Assembly (NCBI GenBank): GCA_015179025.1
Contig: WHUX01000039.1
Coordinates: 310,001 to 374,000, forward strand
DNA: 64,000 nt
Direction of reading: 5' to 3'
Source: Terfezia claveryi
Lineage: Eukaryota; Ascomycota; Pezizomycetes; Pezizales; Pezizaceae
A model generated the notes under the pieces. It saw only the letters and a list, made by a program, of their open reading frames with translations. It made no database searches and was not told where the DNA came from. The number at the start of each line of letters is the position of its first letter. Position 1 is the first letter of the stretch. The translations under genes were made by a program, and so were the position numbers. Shown piece after piece: positions 32,979-46,000 of this stretch.

Positions 32979-35630
32979 GGGTAGGGGGCGCTTTCGCCTA
33001 TGGAGGTAATCATCTACAGCTAGCTCAATCTCCGAGGGGTGAACAACAGAATGATACTTAATATCCTTAGGAAACCTCAGTCAGTAAGTGTGAGTACCTA
33101 TGGCTGCTAACACTTCATAGGAACCTCGGAACTTGTAGGCTAGCTTACAGGATGGCCGTTCTGTCTAGAAGTGTCTGCTGGATAGCCACACTTTGTCTAC
33201 AGGCTCGTACCTCGGTACAGGCAGTCTTGACCTATTGGCATACTCGGATTGTCTAGTTTGGGTATATCCTAACTCAGTTTTTAGGGTGGAGTCCAACTCA
33301 ACAATCTCCGTGGTGAACTCCTTAGCTGGGGTGTTCTCCTTAGCCTTGTGTAGAGGTGCCAGCAAGTTAACAAAATGAGGGTGCAATCCATAATTAGCCA
33401 GGAATAAGGAGGTCTTCAGAGTCTCAGAGAATTAGTTATTAGTAGAGAATTTCCAGGTGGCCAATAATAATACTTAGTTGTTCTGTTGGTAACTGGTGTA
33501 AGCCTACAAGTATTGTTCTATGATAGCATTTATGCGTACTAATTGGCCATTGGTCTGGAGGTAATATTCTATAGACAAATGCACCTTGATTCTTAGAAGT
33601 TCACAGAAGGCCTTCCAGAAGTCAGAAATAAATTGGGGGCTATGGTCAGAGACAATTAATTCGGAGAGGCCATGGTAATGGAACACTTAGTTGAGATAGA
33701 GATTGGCTAGGTCTGGGGTAGAACAGGTGTCTTGACAGGGTATCACGTGCCTCATCTTGGTTAATCGGTCTACTACCATTAGAATAGTATTGAATTCCGA
33801 GTGCTCCAGCAACCCAGTTACAAAGTTCATAGTCAGGTATTGCTAGGGCCGATCCAGGATCTCGAGGGACTACAGGGTACTATAAGGAGCATGGCGGATG
33901 GGTTTGGCATGCTTGTAGATGTGGCAATTCCATATATACCGTTCTACCTCCTTCCATTGGTCAATCTACATATATTGTCTAGACAGCAACTCCAATGTCT
34001 TAGCTACTCTAAGGTGACCTGTTGCCAAGGTGTCGTGGTGCTCCTTAATCAACCTCAAGTGCAGTTTATTGTCCGTGGGTATGTAGAGGTGGTCAAGGTG
34101 GTAGAGAAAACTGTCCTAGGTGCTGTACTCGGCCAGGGAGATCTTGGTGTACCTACGTTGGCTGGAATCCACTGCTGCAATGATGTCTTTAGCTAGGGGG
34201 TCATCCTGATATGTCTTTTTTACCTGTCGTTGGAGGTCGACTTCCATGGCAGCCTCAATATCAGCTTCTGCCTTAGCCTCAGCATCTACTCTATTCAGGA
34301 TGTTGGCTGCCAGATCCAAGTTTTCGGGCTTCAATACCACCTGATTTTAGTATTTTAGCCTTTCATCCCTCCCTTTAAGGAGGTCTCCTGACCTCCTGGT
34401 CAGTGCATCTAGCTTGCCCCCAGCCTTTCTAGGCCGATACTTGATCTTGTAGTTAAAATGGGACAGGAATTCTGACCACCTAGCCTGCTGGCAATTCAGC
34501 AATTTGGTGGTTATGAAGTATTCCAGGATCTTGTGGTCAGAAAGGACCTCAATAACCCCCTTTACCAATTCCAGGTGAGGTCTCCATTCCTCGAATGCTC
34601 ATACAATAGTCATTAAATCTTTATCATAGATCTCATAATTATATTCCACTGGGGAATGCTTTTTGGAGAAATACACTATTAGGTGGAGAATACCATTGAT
34701 ATAGTGAGACAGGATTCCGGCAGAGATATAGTCAGAAGCAACTATTTCTACGATACATTCATTATCGGGATTGAAGTAGGCTAGGATCGGGGCTAAGCAA
34801 AAGGCTTCCTTGAGCTTTTCGAAGGCAGACTAGGCTTCTAGACTACACTGGAAGTACTGGCCTCTTTCTATGCTCTTGGTCTTGGTTAATGCTATCAGTG
34901 GTACTACGATCTTTAAATATTCTAGAATGAATTGGCAATAGAAGTTGGCAAATCCCAGGAAAGCCTGTATATCCTTGAGGTTTGCTGGAGTTTCCCACTC
35001 CTGGATTGTAGCAACCTCTGCAGGGTTCATCTGGATGCTCTCCATGGTGATAATCAGCCCCAGATACTTGACCTTCTATATATGGAACTCGCACTTTTCT
35101 AGCTTCAAATATAGCCTTACTCCATCTAATTTCTCTAGCACTTGTCGGACGTAGATCTTGTGTTCTGCCAGGGAATCTGAGTAAATGAGGATATTGTCAA
35201 GGTAAGCTGTATAGACTATATCCAAAAAGTCCTACAGGGTGTCATTAATAAAGTGCTGGAAAGAGGCCAGTGTGTTGGTCAGGCCAAAAGGTATCACATT
35301 ATACACAAAATGGCCATATTATATCTGGAAGGCTATTTTCCATTCCTCTTCCTCAACAATCCATACCAGGTTGTACGCCCCTCTCAAATCTAATTTAGTG
35401 AACAATTTTGCCTTGGAAAGCCTGGCTAATGTCTTTTGGATTAGTGGTAGGGGTTATCTATCTTTTACTGTTATCTCATTTAGGCTATAATAATCAACAC
35501 ACAACCGAAGGGAGCCATCTGATTTCTTCACGAACAGTACCAGAGCATCTACTAGTGAGGAGCTATAGCGAATGAAGCTCTTGTTGAGGTTTTCTTCCAA
35601 GTACTTCGTCTAGGCTTCCAGCTCCACATG
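32979..35630 (-). pseudogene. Gypsy-2 pol: RT, RNase H, integrase (decayed)
   Basis: Minus-strand pieces: RT (35620-34800) with [26 protein letters not shown] at the catalytic box (second D changed) and [18 protein letters not shown]; RNase H (34790-34350) with [18 protein letters not shown] and [12 protein letters not shown]; integrase (34340-33000) with AKDIIAAVDSSQRR, IVSDHSPQFISDFWKAF and PQTNGQLVRINAI. All pieces share one frame and are separated by TAG/TAA stops. The loss of catalytic residues confirms it is dead. Confidence 0.8.
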
Positions 35631-36176
35631 TATAACATAGGCTTTGGAGAACAAGATGACCAAGGGGTATACCGAGGCAAGAGCAGGGCTAGGGTAACAC
35701 ACACATGTAGGAATGCTACATGTGTGACTAGGGGAAGGCTGGAATAGGGGACAAGGGCAAGAGGCTGAGATACGCAGATGTAGTTACCTCATATGTCAGA
35801 AAGAGGCAGCTATGCAACAAAGTTGATTATGAGGCCAGGAGGGTGTACAGAGAAAGTATACCAGTGCAGGGGAAGCAAGGTCTTGTATTGGGTATACAAG
35901 ACATTGGATAGAGATCTAATGACAGTGTGAGGGCAAAGGACTTTATATATATGAGTTGCTAGAGCAATGGGAGAAATAAGCTGCCCAAGATCCCTATCTT
36001 GGAAGCCTAGCAGGATAACAATAACTCATTACCTGCGATCGCAGGTGATAATAAAGACAGCAATGACAATAACCTATCACCTGCGATTACAGGTGATACC
36101 AAAGGTAACAATGACTATAACTTATTACCTGTAATTACAAGTGATGACAAAGACAACTAAATACACAGTTGTGACA
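35631..36176 (-). repeat. Gypsy-3 3' LTR (module C)
   Basis: 546 bp. Begins TATAAC where intact copies have TGTAAC, a G-to-A change. Three 48-bp units with the CACCTGCGATCGCAGGTG-type palindrome, degraded in two of them, lie at about 36020-36160. Confidence 0.88.
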
Positions 36177-36639
36177 CTATCCCCCCTGTAGGGTAGAGCT
36201 CCAGTAACAAGGAGACTTTAGGCATGACAACTGGCAAAATTAACAAAGAAAACAACAACAACAACAAGAATAAGGACAAGAACCCCAACTCCAAACAACA
36301 ACAAAGACGCAAAGTCATGACATCAGTCAATTGGGTGAGGCTTTCTCGGGTATTATTTGTGGTACAGGCTAACGAGGTCCCATGGGTTTTCCAAGTCCTT
36401 TGCAGGTTGCCAGGTAGCCTCCTCATCCCCTAACTACTTGACCTTATACTGAACTCATCCATAGTGTTTCTTTGAGTCCAGTACCTCCTCAACTTCCCAC
36501 TCCTCTTCACCTGCAATCACCACTGGAGGAGGTGGGGAGTGCTTTTGCTTGGGAAGGGGATCATCGGCGGCTGGCGCAATCTTTGAGACATGAACGACTG
36601 GATGGCGCTTGATATCCTTAAGAAACCTCATCCGGTAAG
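36177..36639 (-). pseudogene. Gypsy-3 3' end of pol, left of the gypsy-4 insertion
   Basis: Polypurine tract, untranslated tail, then chromodomain text EEEWEVEEV and FLKDIKRHPVVHVS. The frame (for example the Met codon at 36631) matches that of the right part at 43074 onward once 6,434 bp (gypsy-4 plus one 5-bp duplicate) are removed. Confidence 0.78.
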
Positions 36640-37258
36640 TGTCATAACCATCCTTTCCTAGCCGGGTTTAAGAGTCAGATGGGATTTCATCCAACTGTCA
36701 TTATTGTTGATTGATATTATTGTTATCTCTGTTCCCGAGATAAGGGGTCTCGGGTCACAACCATCCTTTCCTAGCTGGGTTTGAGAGTCAGACGGGATTC
36801 CGTCTGACTCTCGTTATTGTTGATTGATATCATTGTTATCTCTGTTCCCGAGATAAAGGGTCTCAGGAACCGTATTCCTTCCGGTGGCCTTGGCTAGGAA
36901 GGAAGCCTATATATATAGCTTGCTCTCTCCGCCCTCTTGTTGGATCCCCATCCAACATCTTGTATACCAAATACAGGACCTTGTCTCTCTGCGAAGGTGT
37001 ACCTCCCTTGTACACCCTCTCGTCTTGCCTTGTCCCATGAATAGCTCTGCAGCACAGCTGCCCCCCTCCGACACACGTGGCAACTGTCTCCACGTATTTC
37101 GTGCCCCTTGCGCTCTGCCCCTCTTGCCTCTTGCCCTTGCCCCACGTCCCAGCCTTCCTCTAGTCACACATGTAGTGTTCCTATGTATGTCTTGCCCTAG
37201 CCTCTGCCTTCTCTCTGGCGTACCCCTTGGTCGCTTTGTCCCCAGAGCCCACGTTATA
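36640..37258 (+). repeat. Gypsy-4 5' LTR with duplicated U3
   Basis: 619 bp, starts TGTCATAACC and ends GTTATA (intact copies end GTTACA). The first 113 bp is repeated in tandem (copies start at 36641 and 36754); each copy holds an inverted repeat with arms GAGAGTCAGACGG and CCGTCTGACTCTC in the better copy. TATATATAG lies at about 36909. The first copy is more mutated than the second. Confidence 0.9.
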
Positions 37259-37280
37259 CTACGTTGGATCACTCTGACCA
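37259..37280 (+). other. Gypsy-4 primer binding site (candidate)
   Basis: CTACGTTGGATCACTCTGACC follows the LTR. It is nearly identical to the site of gypsy-1; TTGGATCAC is the shared core. Confidence 0.5.
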
Positions 37281-37330
37281 ACCGGTACAATGTCTGAACC
37301 AACCCTGTTACCTACCAACAGGTTCCAAAC

Positions 37331-38440
37331 ATGGCGGAAACCCCAATACCCTCAAACCCAGCCCAGCTGTTGGAATACTGCCAAATGGCCATCGCTATCT
37401 TCACCACCACCTATAAGATTGGTGAAAAATAAGGAGCGGAGCTTCAGGACAACCAACGAAGGCTGAAAGAAGCCGAAGATGAAATCCTCCTTCTCCGAGA
37501 GGACCTCGCAGACGACCAAGTAAACATGCGTAATCTCAACCGTGCCCTTACCGCTGTAACCGCACTGGCACCTGCAACCGCTGCGCCTACTAAAACCCAA
37601 GACCTTCCCACCCCACCCAAATTTAATGGCGAACGGGCCTGACTCAAAGCCTGGAAAAACTCCATCAATATTAAGCTCAACGGAGACACTGCTAAGTTTC
37701 CAACCACCCAGCACAAACTCGCTTACGTTTACGGCCTGCTAGAGAGGAAGGCTCTAGACCAAGTCCAGCCCTATGTTTTGGAAACAGGTATCAAACTAGT
37801 AGATATCCCTGCCCTATTTGTGATCCTTGACCGAGTGTTTGGAGTCTTGGACCCAAAGGGAACGGCTACTCTAGCCCTTCAGGCCCTCTGACAAAAAACA
37901 CCGACCTGGCCACCTATGTGGCCGAATTCTCTAGGCTAGCTGTGGAGGTCGAATGAAGCGACAAGATCAAACTGGATCAATTCCAGGAAGGCTTAAGTGT
38001 GGAACTGAGACAGGTACTTATCAACTTCCCAGACATCCATACTCTTGAAGAATTCATTGATCAGGCCAGCCGATTGGAGCAAAAGATGGCCAGGTTTAGA
38101 AACAGCCTTAAGGCCTCCCTACAATAGCACCCCCATGATCGACCTTTTCAGTACCTCGCCCCCAGCCACAGCCCCCATAACCCCCTCGAACAATCCAGCC
38201 TACCCTTCTCTTATGGCGGGTAGACCGGCCCCAATGGACTTATCTGCAGGCAGACCCCACCTGACCCAAGAAGAGAGGGAATGCCACCGGAATAATGTGC
38301 TATGCATAGCCTGTAGGAAGGCTGATTACTTCATTGCGGCTTGCCCCCTTCAAAGAATCGCTCCCTCGCCATCTATGCTATCTCGAATAACCCAGTGCTC
38401 AGGATTGAGGAGCTTGACGAGTCAGCAAAAGCCCTGTCCC
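37331..38440 (+). pseudogene. Gypsy-4 gag
   Basis: Starts at ATG 37331 with MAETPIPSNPAQLLEYCQMA. A charged coiled-coil-like segment follows, then DLPTPPKFNGER, LKAWKNSINIKLNGD and QVQPYVLETG of the gag capsid region. The zinc knuckle reads CIACRKADYFIAACP: the expected His is Tyr, a C-to-T type change. In-frame TAA near 37429, TGA near 37640 and near 37890, and a frameshift before 38045, disable it. Confidence 0.82.
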
Positions 38441-38479
38441 TTGCCTAGTTACTGACACTAGCAAGAGACCTGCCCCAGG

Positions 38480-41400
38480 CCATCTATCTTTGTCTTTATC
38501 TACATTTTCTATTTCTTCTGCTTCTTCTGTTGTTGACGAATCTCGCTTGTTCAGTGAGCATTTTGTTGTATCTATCTCCCTCAATATCAATAATAGAACA
38601 ATCACCACGTCAGCCCTTATAGATTGCAGAGCTTCAGGAATTGCATTCATTGACTAGGCATTTGTAAGTAAATTCTCCATACCCACCGCAAAGCTAAAAA
38701 CCCCCTATGTTCTGGATGTCATCAACGGTCGACCCATCTCCTCCGGAGATATCACCGATATCGCGTGCATGCCTGCCCTAGTCAGGGATCACTCCAAAGC
38801 CCTCCCGATGTTTGTGACTAAGCTCAAATACCCGATTGTGCTCGGAATCCCGTGGCTAAGAATGTATGATGTATCGGTCAGCTTCGGCTCTTATACCATC
38901 CAGTTCAATAGCCAGTTTTGCAAAAAACACTGCGGGAATCCGAAGGCCACCGTTACTAGGCTGTGTGCCTTGCTACCCCGGTAGTCTACCCGACCCAGGT
39001 AGTGCACCTGCCTGCGCACCTCGATGCCAATTCCCCTGTTTTCCCTGTGCCCCCGGTTTCCCCTGTGCCTCTAGTTTCCCCTGTACCTCCGAGTCCCCAA
39101 AAACCTCTAAATGTTAGCTTCATCGGGGCAGGGCCTTTCGCTTACCTTACCAGGAGGCACAAGCTGAAGGCTCATGCCCTGTCCATACATAAGGTGAACC
39201 TGGAAATCAACAAGATACAGCCTAAGGAGGAGTAGAAGGCTATGATCCCGGATGAATATCATGAGTTTATTGATCTATTCTCGGAAAAAGCCGCGGAGAA
39301 GCTGGCGCCCCACCGACCATATGACCACACAATTCCATTGGTAGAGGGTAAGTCCCCCCCCTATAGGCCCCTCTACAGAATGTCCTGGGTGGAGCTGGAG
39401 ACCCTGAAGAAATACTTGGAGGAAAACCTCAACAAGAGCTTCATTCGCCATAGCTCTTCTCCAGCGGGTGCCCCTATACTATTTGTGAAAAAATTGGACG
39501 GCTCTCTTCGGTTGTGCATGAATTATTGTGGCCTAAATGAGATAACGGTCAAGAACAGGTATCTCCTACCTCTGATCCAGGAGCCATTAGCCAGGCTTTC
39601 TAAGGCCAAATGGTTCACCAAACTGGATTTGAGAGGGGCATACAATTGGTACGGATTGCTAAGGGGGAGGAGTGGAAAATGGCCTTCCAACTCATTATGG
39701 CACTTCGAGTACAATGTCATGCCCTTTGGATTAACCAAACCCCGCCTCTTTCCAGCACTTTATTAATGATACCCTATGAGACTTCTTGGATGTGTTCTGC
39801 ATGGCTTACCTCAATGATATCTTGATCTATTCAGATACCCTAGCAGAACACAAGATTCATGTCCGGCAGGTGTTGGAAAAGCTGGAGCAAGCCAGATTGT
39901 ACCTCAAGCCTGAGAAATGCGAGTTTCATATGCAGAAGGTCAAATATCTGGGGTTGATTATCACCACGGAAGGCATCCGGATGGATCCTGCCAAAGTTGC
40001 CATAATCCAGGAGTGGGAAACCCCGGCCAACTTGAAGGATGTGCAAGCCTTCCTAGGATTTGCCAACTTTTACCGCCAGTTCATTCTGGGATACTCAAGT
40101 ATCGGCACCCCTGACAGCCTTGACGAAAACGAAGGTAGAAGCTGGCTCACACCTGATGAAAAGGGCCTTCCACTGGAATCCAAAAGCCCAATCTGCCTTC
40201 CAGAACCTCAAGGAAGCCTTCTGTTCAGCACCGATCCTGGCCCATTTCAACCCTGAACAGGAGTGTGTCGTCGAAACCGATGCCTCCGACTATGTCTCAC
40301 GGGAATCCTGTCCCAGAACGACGATAACGGCATCCTCACCCAGTGGCATACTTCTCAAAAAAGCACTCCCCGGTGGAGTGTAATTACGAGATCTATGATA
40401 AGGAATTAATGGCCATTGTGCGGCTTTTGAGGAATGGAGGCCCCACCTGAGTCAGCGAAGGGGGTTATCAGGTTCTTTCCGACCACAAGAACCTGGAATA
40501 CTTCACAACTACCAAGCTGCTGAATCGCAGCAGGCTAGGTGGTCGGAATTCCTGTCCAGTTCAACTTCAAAATCAAGTACCGGCCAGGAAAGGCTGGTGG
40601 GAAACCAGACGCACTGACTAGGAGATTAGGAGATCTCCCTAAGGGGGGGATGAAAGGCTAAAATACCAAAATCAGGTAGTATTGAAGCCGAAAACCTTGA
40701 CCTGGCGGCCAATGTCCTTACTGATGCTGAGGCTATGCAGAAGCTGAGGCTAAGGCTGATGCGGAAGCTGAAGCTAAGCTAGGCTAATGCGAAAGCTGAG
40801 GCTAGGCTGACCTCTGACAACTAGTGAGACAGGCATATAAGGATGACCCCTGGCCAAGGAAATTATCACCGCAGTGGATTCTGGCCAGCGCCGCCACCCC
40901 AAGATCTCCCTAGCCAAGTGTACCATCCAGGAAGGCCTCCTCTACCACCTCGGAAGGCTGTATGTGCCGAAGGAGAGCTGCGCCTTCGACTGATCAAGGA
41001 ACACCATGACAGCCTGGTTGCAGGTCACCCTGGAGTGGCCAAAACATTAGAGCTTCTGGCTAGGGAATACATATGGATTGACCAATGGAAGGATGTGGAG
41101 CGTACGTACAGAACTGCACGTTTGCAAGCTACTAAGCCTGTCCGCCACGCCCCGTATGGGACCCTGAAACCTCTGGATATCCCTGATCGGCCGTAGCTGC
41201 ACCTGACTATGGACTTCATGACAGGGTTGCCAGAAGATTCGGGGTCCAATGCCATCTTGATGGTGGTAGATCGGTTGATGAAAATGAGGCATGTTATACC
41301 TTGCCGGACACCTGCTCCACCAAGAGTTAGCCAATCTCTACCTCAATAATGTATTCCGATATCACGGCCTCCTCGAATCCATCGTATCCAACCGCGGCCC

Positions 41401-42262
41401 TCAGTTCACCTCAGAATTCTGGCAAGCCTTCTGCAAGCTTTTGGGGATCAAAGTGCGTTTGTCAACTACATACCACCCCCAGACGGATGGCCAATTGGAG
41501 AGGATGAATGCATTATGGAGTAATATCTGCGGGCCTTTGTTGACTACAGCAGGATAACTGGGTTTCGTTGCTGGCCACCTGCGAATTCGCTACGAACAAC
41601 CAGTTCTCGAATCCTCCAAAACCTCACCTTTCCTAGCTAACTACGGTTGGCACCCCCGGTTCGTAGATGCCCTGGTACCCCTTCAAAAAGTCAAAAAAGA
41701 TACCCCGGCCAAGGAGTTTGCAGCTGGGATTGCTGAGCTCTACTCTACCCTGAAAGCTGAGCTAGGATATATACAAGCCAGACAAGCCGAGTATGCCAAT
41801 GGATCACGGTTGCCAGCCCCCAAATATCAACTAGGGGACAAGGTGTGGCTCTCCAGCCAGCACTTCTAGACAGAACAGCCATCTCGCAAGCTCGACCACA
41901 AGTTCCCGGGTCCATTCGAGGTGTTGGCTACTGTAGGCACTCACGTCTACCAATTGAGGTTCCCTAAGGACATCAAACGACACTCCGTCGTCCATGTCTC
42001 CGAGATCGAGCCTGCCACTAGACACCCTCTGCCAGGCCAGGAACACCCCCCACCTCCTCCTGTGGTTATCTAAGGTGAGGAGGAATGGGAGGTGGAGGAA
42101 GTGCTAGACTCCTGAAGAAGATATAGGTGCCTGTAATATAAGGTCAAATGGTTGGAGGACGAGGAGATGACCTGGCAACCAGCTGAAGATCTAGAAAACG
42201 CACAGGACTTGGTCACTCTGTTCTACCAGCATTACCCCCGGAAACCCCACCCAGCTCAATAA
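38480..42262 (+). pseudogene. Gypsy-4 pol
   Basis: Protease text ALIDCRASGIAFID near 38612-38653; Pro-rich linker (38963-39110); RT from about 39242 with [33 protein letters not shown] and the catalytic box YLND (about 39806) where the first Asp of the DD pair is Asn; RNase H about 40220-40640; integrase finger with HHDSLVAGHPGVAKTLELLA (about 41003-41065); catalytic core about 41200-41560; chromodomain about 42075-42230; stop TAA 42260-42262. At least a dozen frame changes, mostly single missing bases, lie between 39640 and 42100. Confidence 0.85.
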
Positions 42263-42432
42263 TGTTCTTGTCGTCCTAGAATTAGTTATTAGGGTTGTTA
42301 TTGTCATTGTTGTTGTCATGGTTATTGTTGGTACGTACTTCCAGTGTTGGGGTTGTGTTATAGGTTATTGGTTATTCGCCTGTCTTGTTTGTTTGTTTTT
42401 TTTCGCCTTGCCTCGTGTCGCTGGGGCTCCGA

Positions 42433-42449
42433 GCCTAAAGGGGGGATAG
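42433..42449 (+). other. Gypsy-4 polypurine tract
   Basis: CTAAAGGGGGGATAG directly precedes the 3' LTR. Confidence 0.8.
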
Positions 42450-43068
42450 TGTCACAACCATCCTTTCCTTGCTGGGTTTGAGAGTCAGACGGGATTCCGT
42501 CCGACTCTCATTATTGTTGATTGATATCGTTGTTATCTCTGTTCCTGAGATAAGGGGTCTCATATTACAACCATCCTTTCCTTGCTGGGTTTGAGAGTCA
42601 GACGGGATTCCGTCTGACTCTCGTTATTGTTGATTGATATCGTTGTTATATCTGTTTCCGAGATAAGGGGTCTCGAGAACCTTATTCCTTCTGGTGGCCT
42701 TGGCCAGGAAGGAAGCCTGTATATATAGCTTGCTCTCTCTACCCTCTCGTTGGATCCCCATCCAACATCTTGTATACCAAATACAAGACCTTGTCTCTCT
42801 GCGAAGGTGTACCTCCCTTGTACACCCTCTCATCTTGCCTTGTCCCATGAATAGCTCTACAGCACAGCTGCCCCCCTCCGACACACACAGCAACTGCCTC
42901 CGCATGTCTCGTGCCCCTGGCTCTCTGCCCCTCTTGCCTCTTGCCCTTGCCCCCCGTCCCAGCCTTCCCCTAGTCATATACGTAGCATTTCTACATGTGT
43001 CTTGCCCTAGCCTCTGCCTTCTTCCTAGTGTACCCCTTAGTCACATTGTCTCCTGAGCACACGTTACA
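42450..43068 (+). repeat. Gypsy-4 3' LTR with duplicated U3
   Basis: 619 bp, TGTCACAACC to GTTACA, with the same 113-bp tandem duplication (copies at 42451 and 42564). Ends are intact, unlike the 5' LTR. Confidence 0.9.
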
Positions 43069-43073
43069 GTAAG

Positions 43074-46000
43074 CATGAGTACCTACAGCCACCAACACCT
43101 CGAATGGGCCCAAGCACTTGTGGTCAAGCTTGCAGAATAGTCGTTCCATCCAGAAGTGTCTGCTGGATAGTCATACTTTGTTTCCAGGCTCGTACCTCGG
43201 TACTGGTAGTCTTGACCCATTGGCAAACTTGGCTTGTCCAGCTTGGACGTATCCCAACTCGACCTTTAGGGTAGAGTGCAACTCAGCAATCTCCGTGGTG
43301 AACTCCTTAGCTGGGGTGTTCTTCCTAGCCTTGTGCAGAGGTGCCAACAAGTCCACAAAATGAGGGTGCCAGCTATAATTAGCCAGGAATGGGGAAGTCT
43401 TCAGAGAGAAATAGTTGTTAGTAGTGAACTTACAGGTTGCCAGTAGCAACACCCAGTTGTTTTGCTGGTAATTGATGTATGCCTTAAGGTTCTGCTCTAT
43501 GATAGCATTCATTCATTTGGACTGACCATCTGTCTGGGGGTGATATACTGTAGAAAGGTGTATGTTGATTTCCAGGAGTTTGCAGAGGACCTTCTAGAAA
43601 TCTGACACGAATCGAGGACAATGGTCAGAGGCAATCAATTTGAGGAGGCCATGGTATCAGAATACATTATTGTGATAGAGGCTGGCTAATTCCAGGGTAG
43701 AGCAGGTATCCCGACAAGGTACAATATACCTCATCTTAGTTAGTCTGTCCACTACTATAAGAATGGCATTAAACCTTGAGTCTTTTGGCATCCCAGTTAC
43801 GAAGTCTATGGTCAGGTATTACCAAGGTCGGTATGGAATCTCTTAGGGTTTCAGGGTCCCATACGGGGCATGATGGGTAGGTTTTGTATGCTTGTAGATA
43901 TGGCAGTTCCATATATACCGCTCCACCTCCTTCCGTTGAGCAATCCACATATATTGTTTAGATTGCAACTCTAATGTCTTAGCCACTACAGGGTGACCCA
44001 TAGCCAAGGTGTCATGGTGCTCCTTAATCAGCCTTAACCATAGTCCATTGTCCGCAGGTACGTAGAGATGGTCAAGGTGGTAAAGAAGACCATCCTGGAT
44101 GCTGCATTCAGCCAGGGAGATCTTTGTGTACTAACACTGTCCAGACTCTACTGTGGCAATTATATCCTTGACCAGGGGGTCCTCCGAATGTACCTGTCGT
44201 ATCTGCTGAAAGAGGTCAGCTTTGGCACTGGCATCAGTAGGAGCATTAGCCACTAGGTTGAGATATTTAGGTTTTAGTACCACCTGATTCTGGTACTACA
44301 GCCTTTCATCCCCTCCTTTAGAGAGATCTCCAGATCTCCTGGTCATTGTATCCGGCTTACCCCCAGCCTTTCTAGGTCGATACCTGATTTTAAAGTTGAA
44401 CCGAGATAGGAACTCTGACCACCTAGCCTGGCGTCGGTTCAGTAGTTTGGTGGTAGTGAAATACTCAAGGTTCTTATGATCAAACAATATTTCGATAATC
44501 CCCTTAGCTGACTCCAGATATGGCCTCCACTACTCGAATACTCACACGATGGCTATTAGCTCCTTGTCATAGATCTCGTAATTGTACTCAGCTAGGGAGT
44601 GCTTTTTTGAGAAGTATACTACTGGGTGCAGGGTTCCATTAACATACTGGGATAGGATTCCAGTGGAAACATAGTCGGAGGCACCTGTTTCCATGATACA
44701 CTTACTGTTGGAGTCAAAGTGGGCTAGGATGGGTGCTGAACAGAAGGCTTGCTTAAGGTTCTCGAAGGCTGATTGGGCTGTAGGATTCCAATGGAATTAC
44801 TGATTCTTTTCTAGGCCCTTTATTTTTGTCAATGCTGTCAAGAGTACTATGATCTTTGAATAACCTAGGATGAACCAGCGGTGGAAATTGGTAAAGCCTA
44901 AGAAGACTTGTATATCCTTGAGGTTAGCAGGAGTTTCCCAATCCTAGATTGCTATGACTTTGGCAGGGTCCATCCTAATACCTTCTGTAGTTATGATCAA
45001 GCCCGAGTACTTTACCTCTTGGACATAGAATTTATATTTTTCGGACTTAAGGTATAGCCCAGCCTGCTCCAGCTTCTCCAATACCTTCCTGACATGGATC
45101 CTGTATTCTGCCAGGGAATCCGAGTATATGAGGATGTCGTCCAGATAAGCTGTACAGAATACATCTAAGAAGTCTTGTAAGGTGTTATTGATGAAGTGCT
45201 AGAAAGAGGCAGGGGTATTGGTTAACCCGAAGGGTATAACATTGTACTCGAAATACCCATACTTGATCCAAAAAGCTGTCTTCCACTCTTCACCTTCTGC
45301 AATCCATACCAGGTTATAGGCCCCTCTCAGATCTAGTTTGGTAAACCATTTTGCCTTAGATAGCCTTGCCAGGGTCTCCTGAATCAAAGGCAAAGGGTAC
45401 CTGTTCTTCACCATTATTTCATTTAGGCCATAATAGTCTACACACAACTGGAGAGATCCATCCAATTTCTTAACGAATAGCATGGGTGCACCAGCTGGGG
45501 AGGAGCTATAGCGAATAAAGCTCTTATTGAGATTTTCTTCTAGGTACTTCTTTAAGGCTTCTAGTTCTGCTCGAGACATTCTATACAATGGTATATAGGG
45601 GGGGGTCTTGCCTTCCAGCAAGGGGATGGTATAGTCATATGGCTGGTGAGGGGCAAGCTTTTCTATAGCTTTCTCAGAAAATAAGTCTATGAACTCATAA
45701 TATTCATTTAAAACCAAAGATTTCTATTCTCCTTTGGATTGCAGCTTGTTGATTTCCAGGTTGACTTCATAGATTGACAGGGTATGGGCCTTTAGTTTGT
45801 GCCTTTTGGTAAGTTAAGCAAAGGCCCCAGCTCCAATGAAGCTGACATTCAGGAGTTTTGGGGGTGTGAGGGGGATATAGGGAGCAGGTGAAACAGGGGA
45901 AACAGGGGAAACAGGGGGATTGGTAGCATCAATGTGTGCGGGCTGGTATACCACCTAAGTTGGATGGATTATAGGGGGCAGTAATATATACAGACTAGTA

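Larger units (their letters stand above)
36640..43068 (+). mobile_element. Gypsy-4: innermost gypsy element, opposite strand
   Basis: Plus-strand element with LTRs of exactly 619 bp each (36640-37258 and 42450-43068) and perfect target duplications GTAAG at 36635-36639 and 43069-43073. It interrupts gypsy-3 between codons for the pol 3' region. Same family as gypsy-1, but its LTRs carry a 113-bp duplication. Gag and pol hold TGA/TAA/TAG stops and many single-base deletions. Confidence 0.93.
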
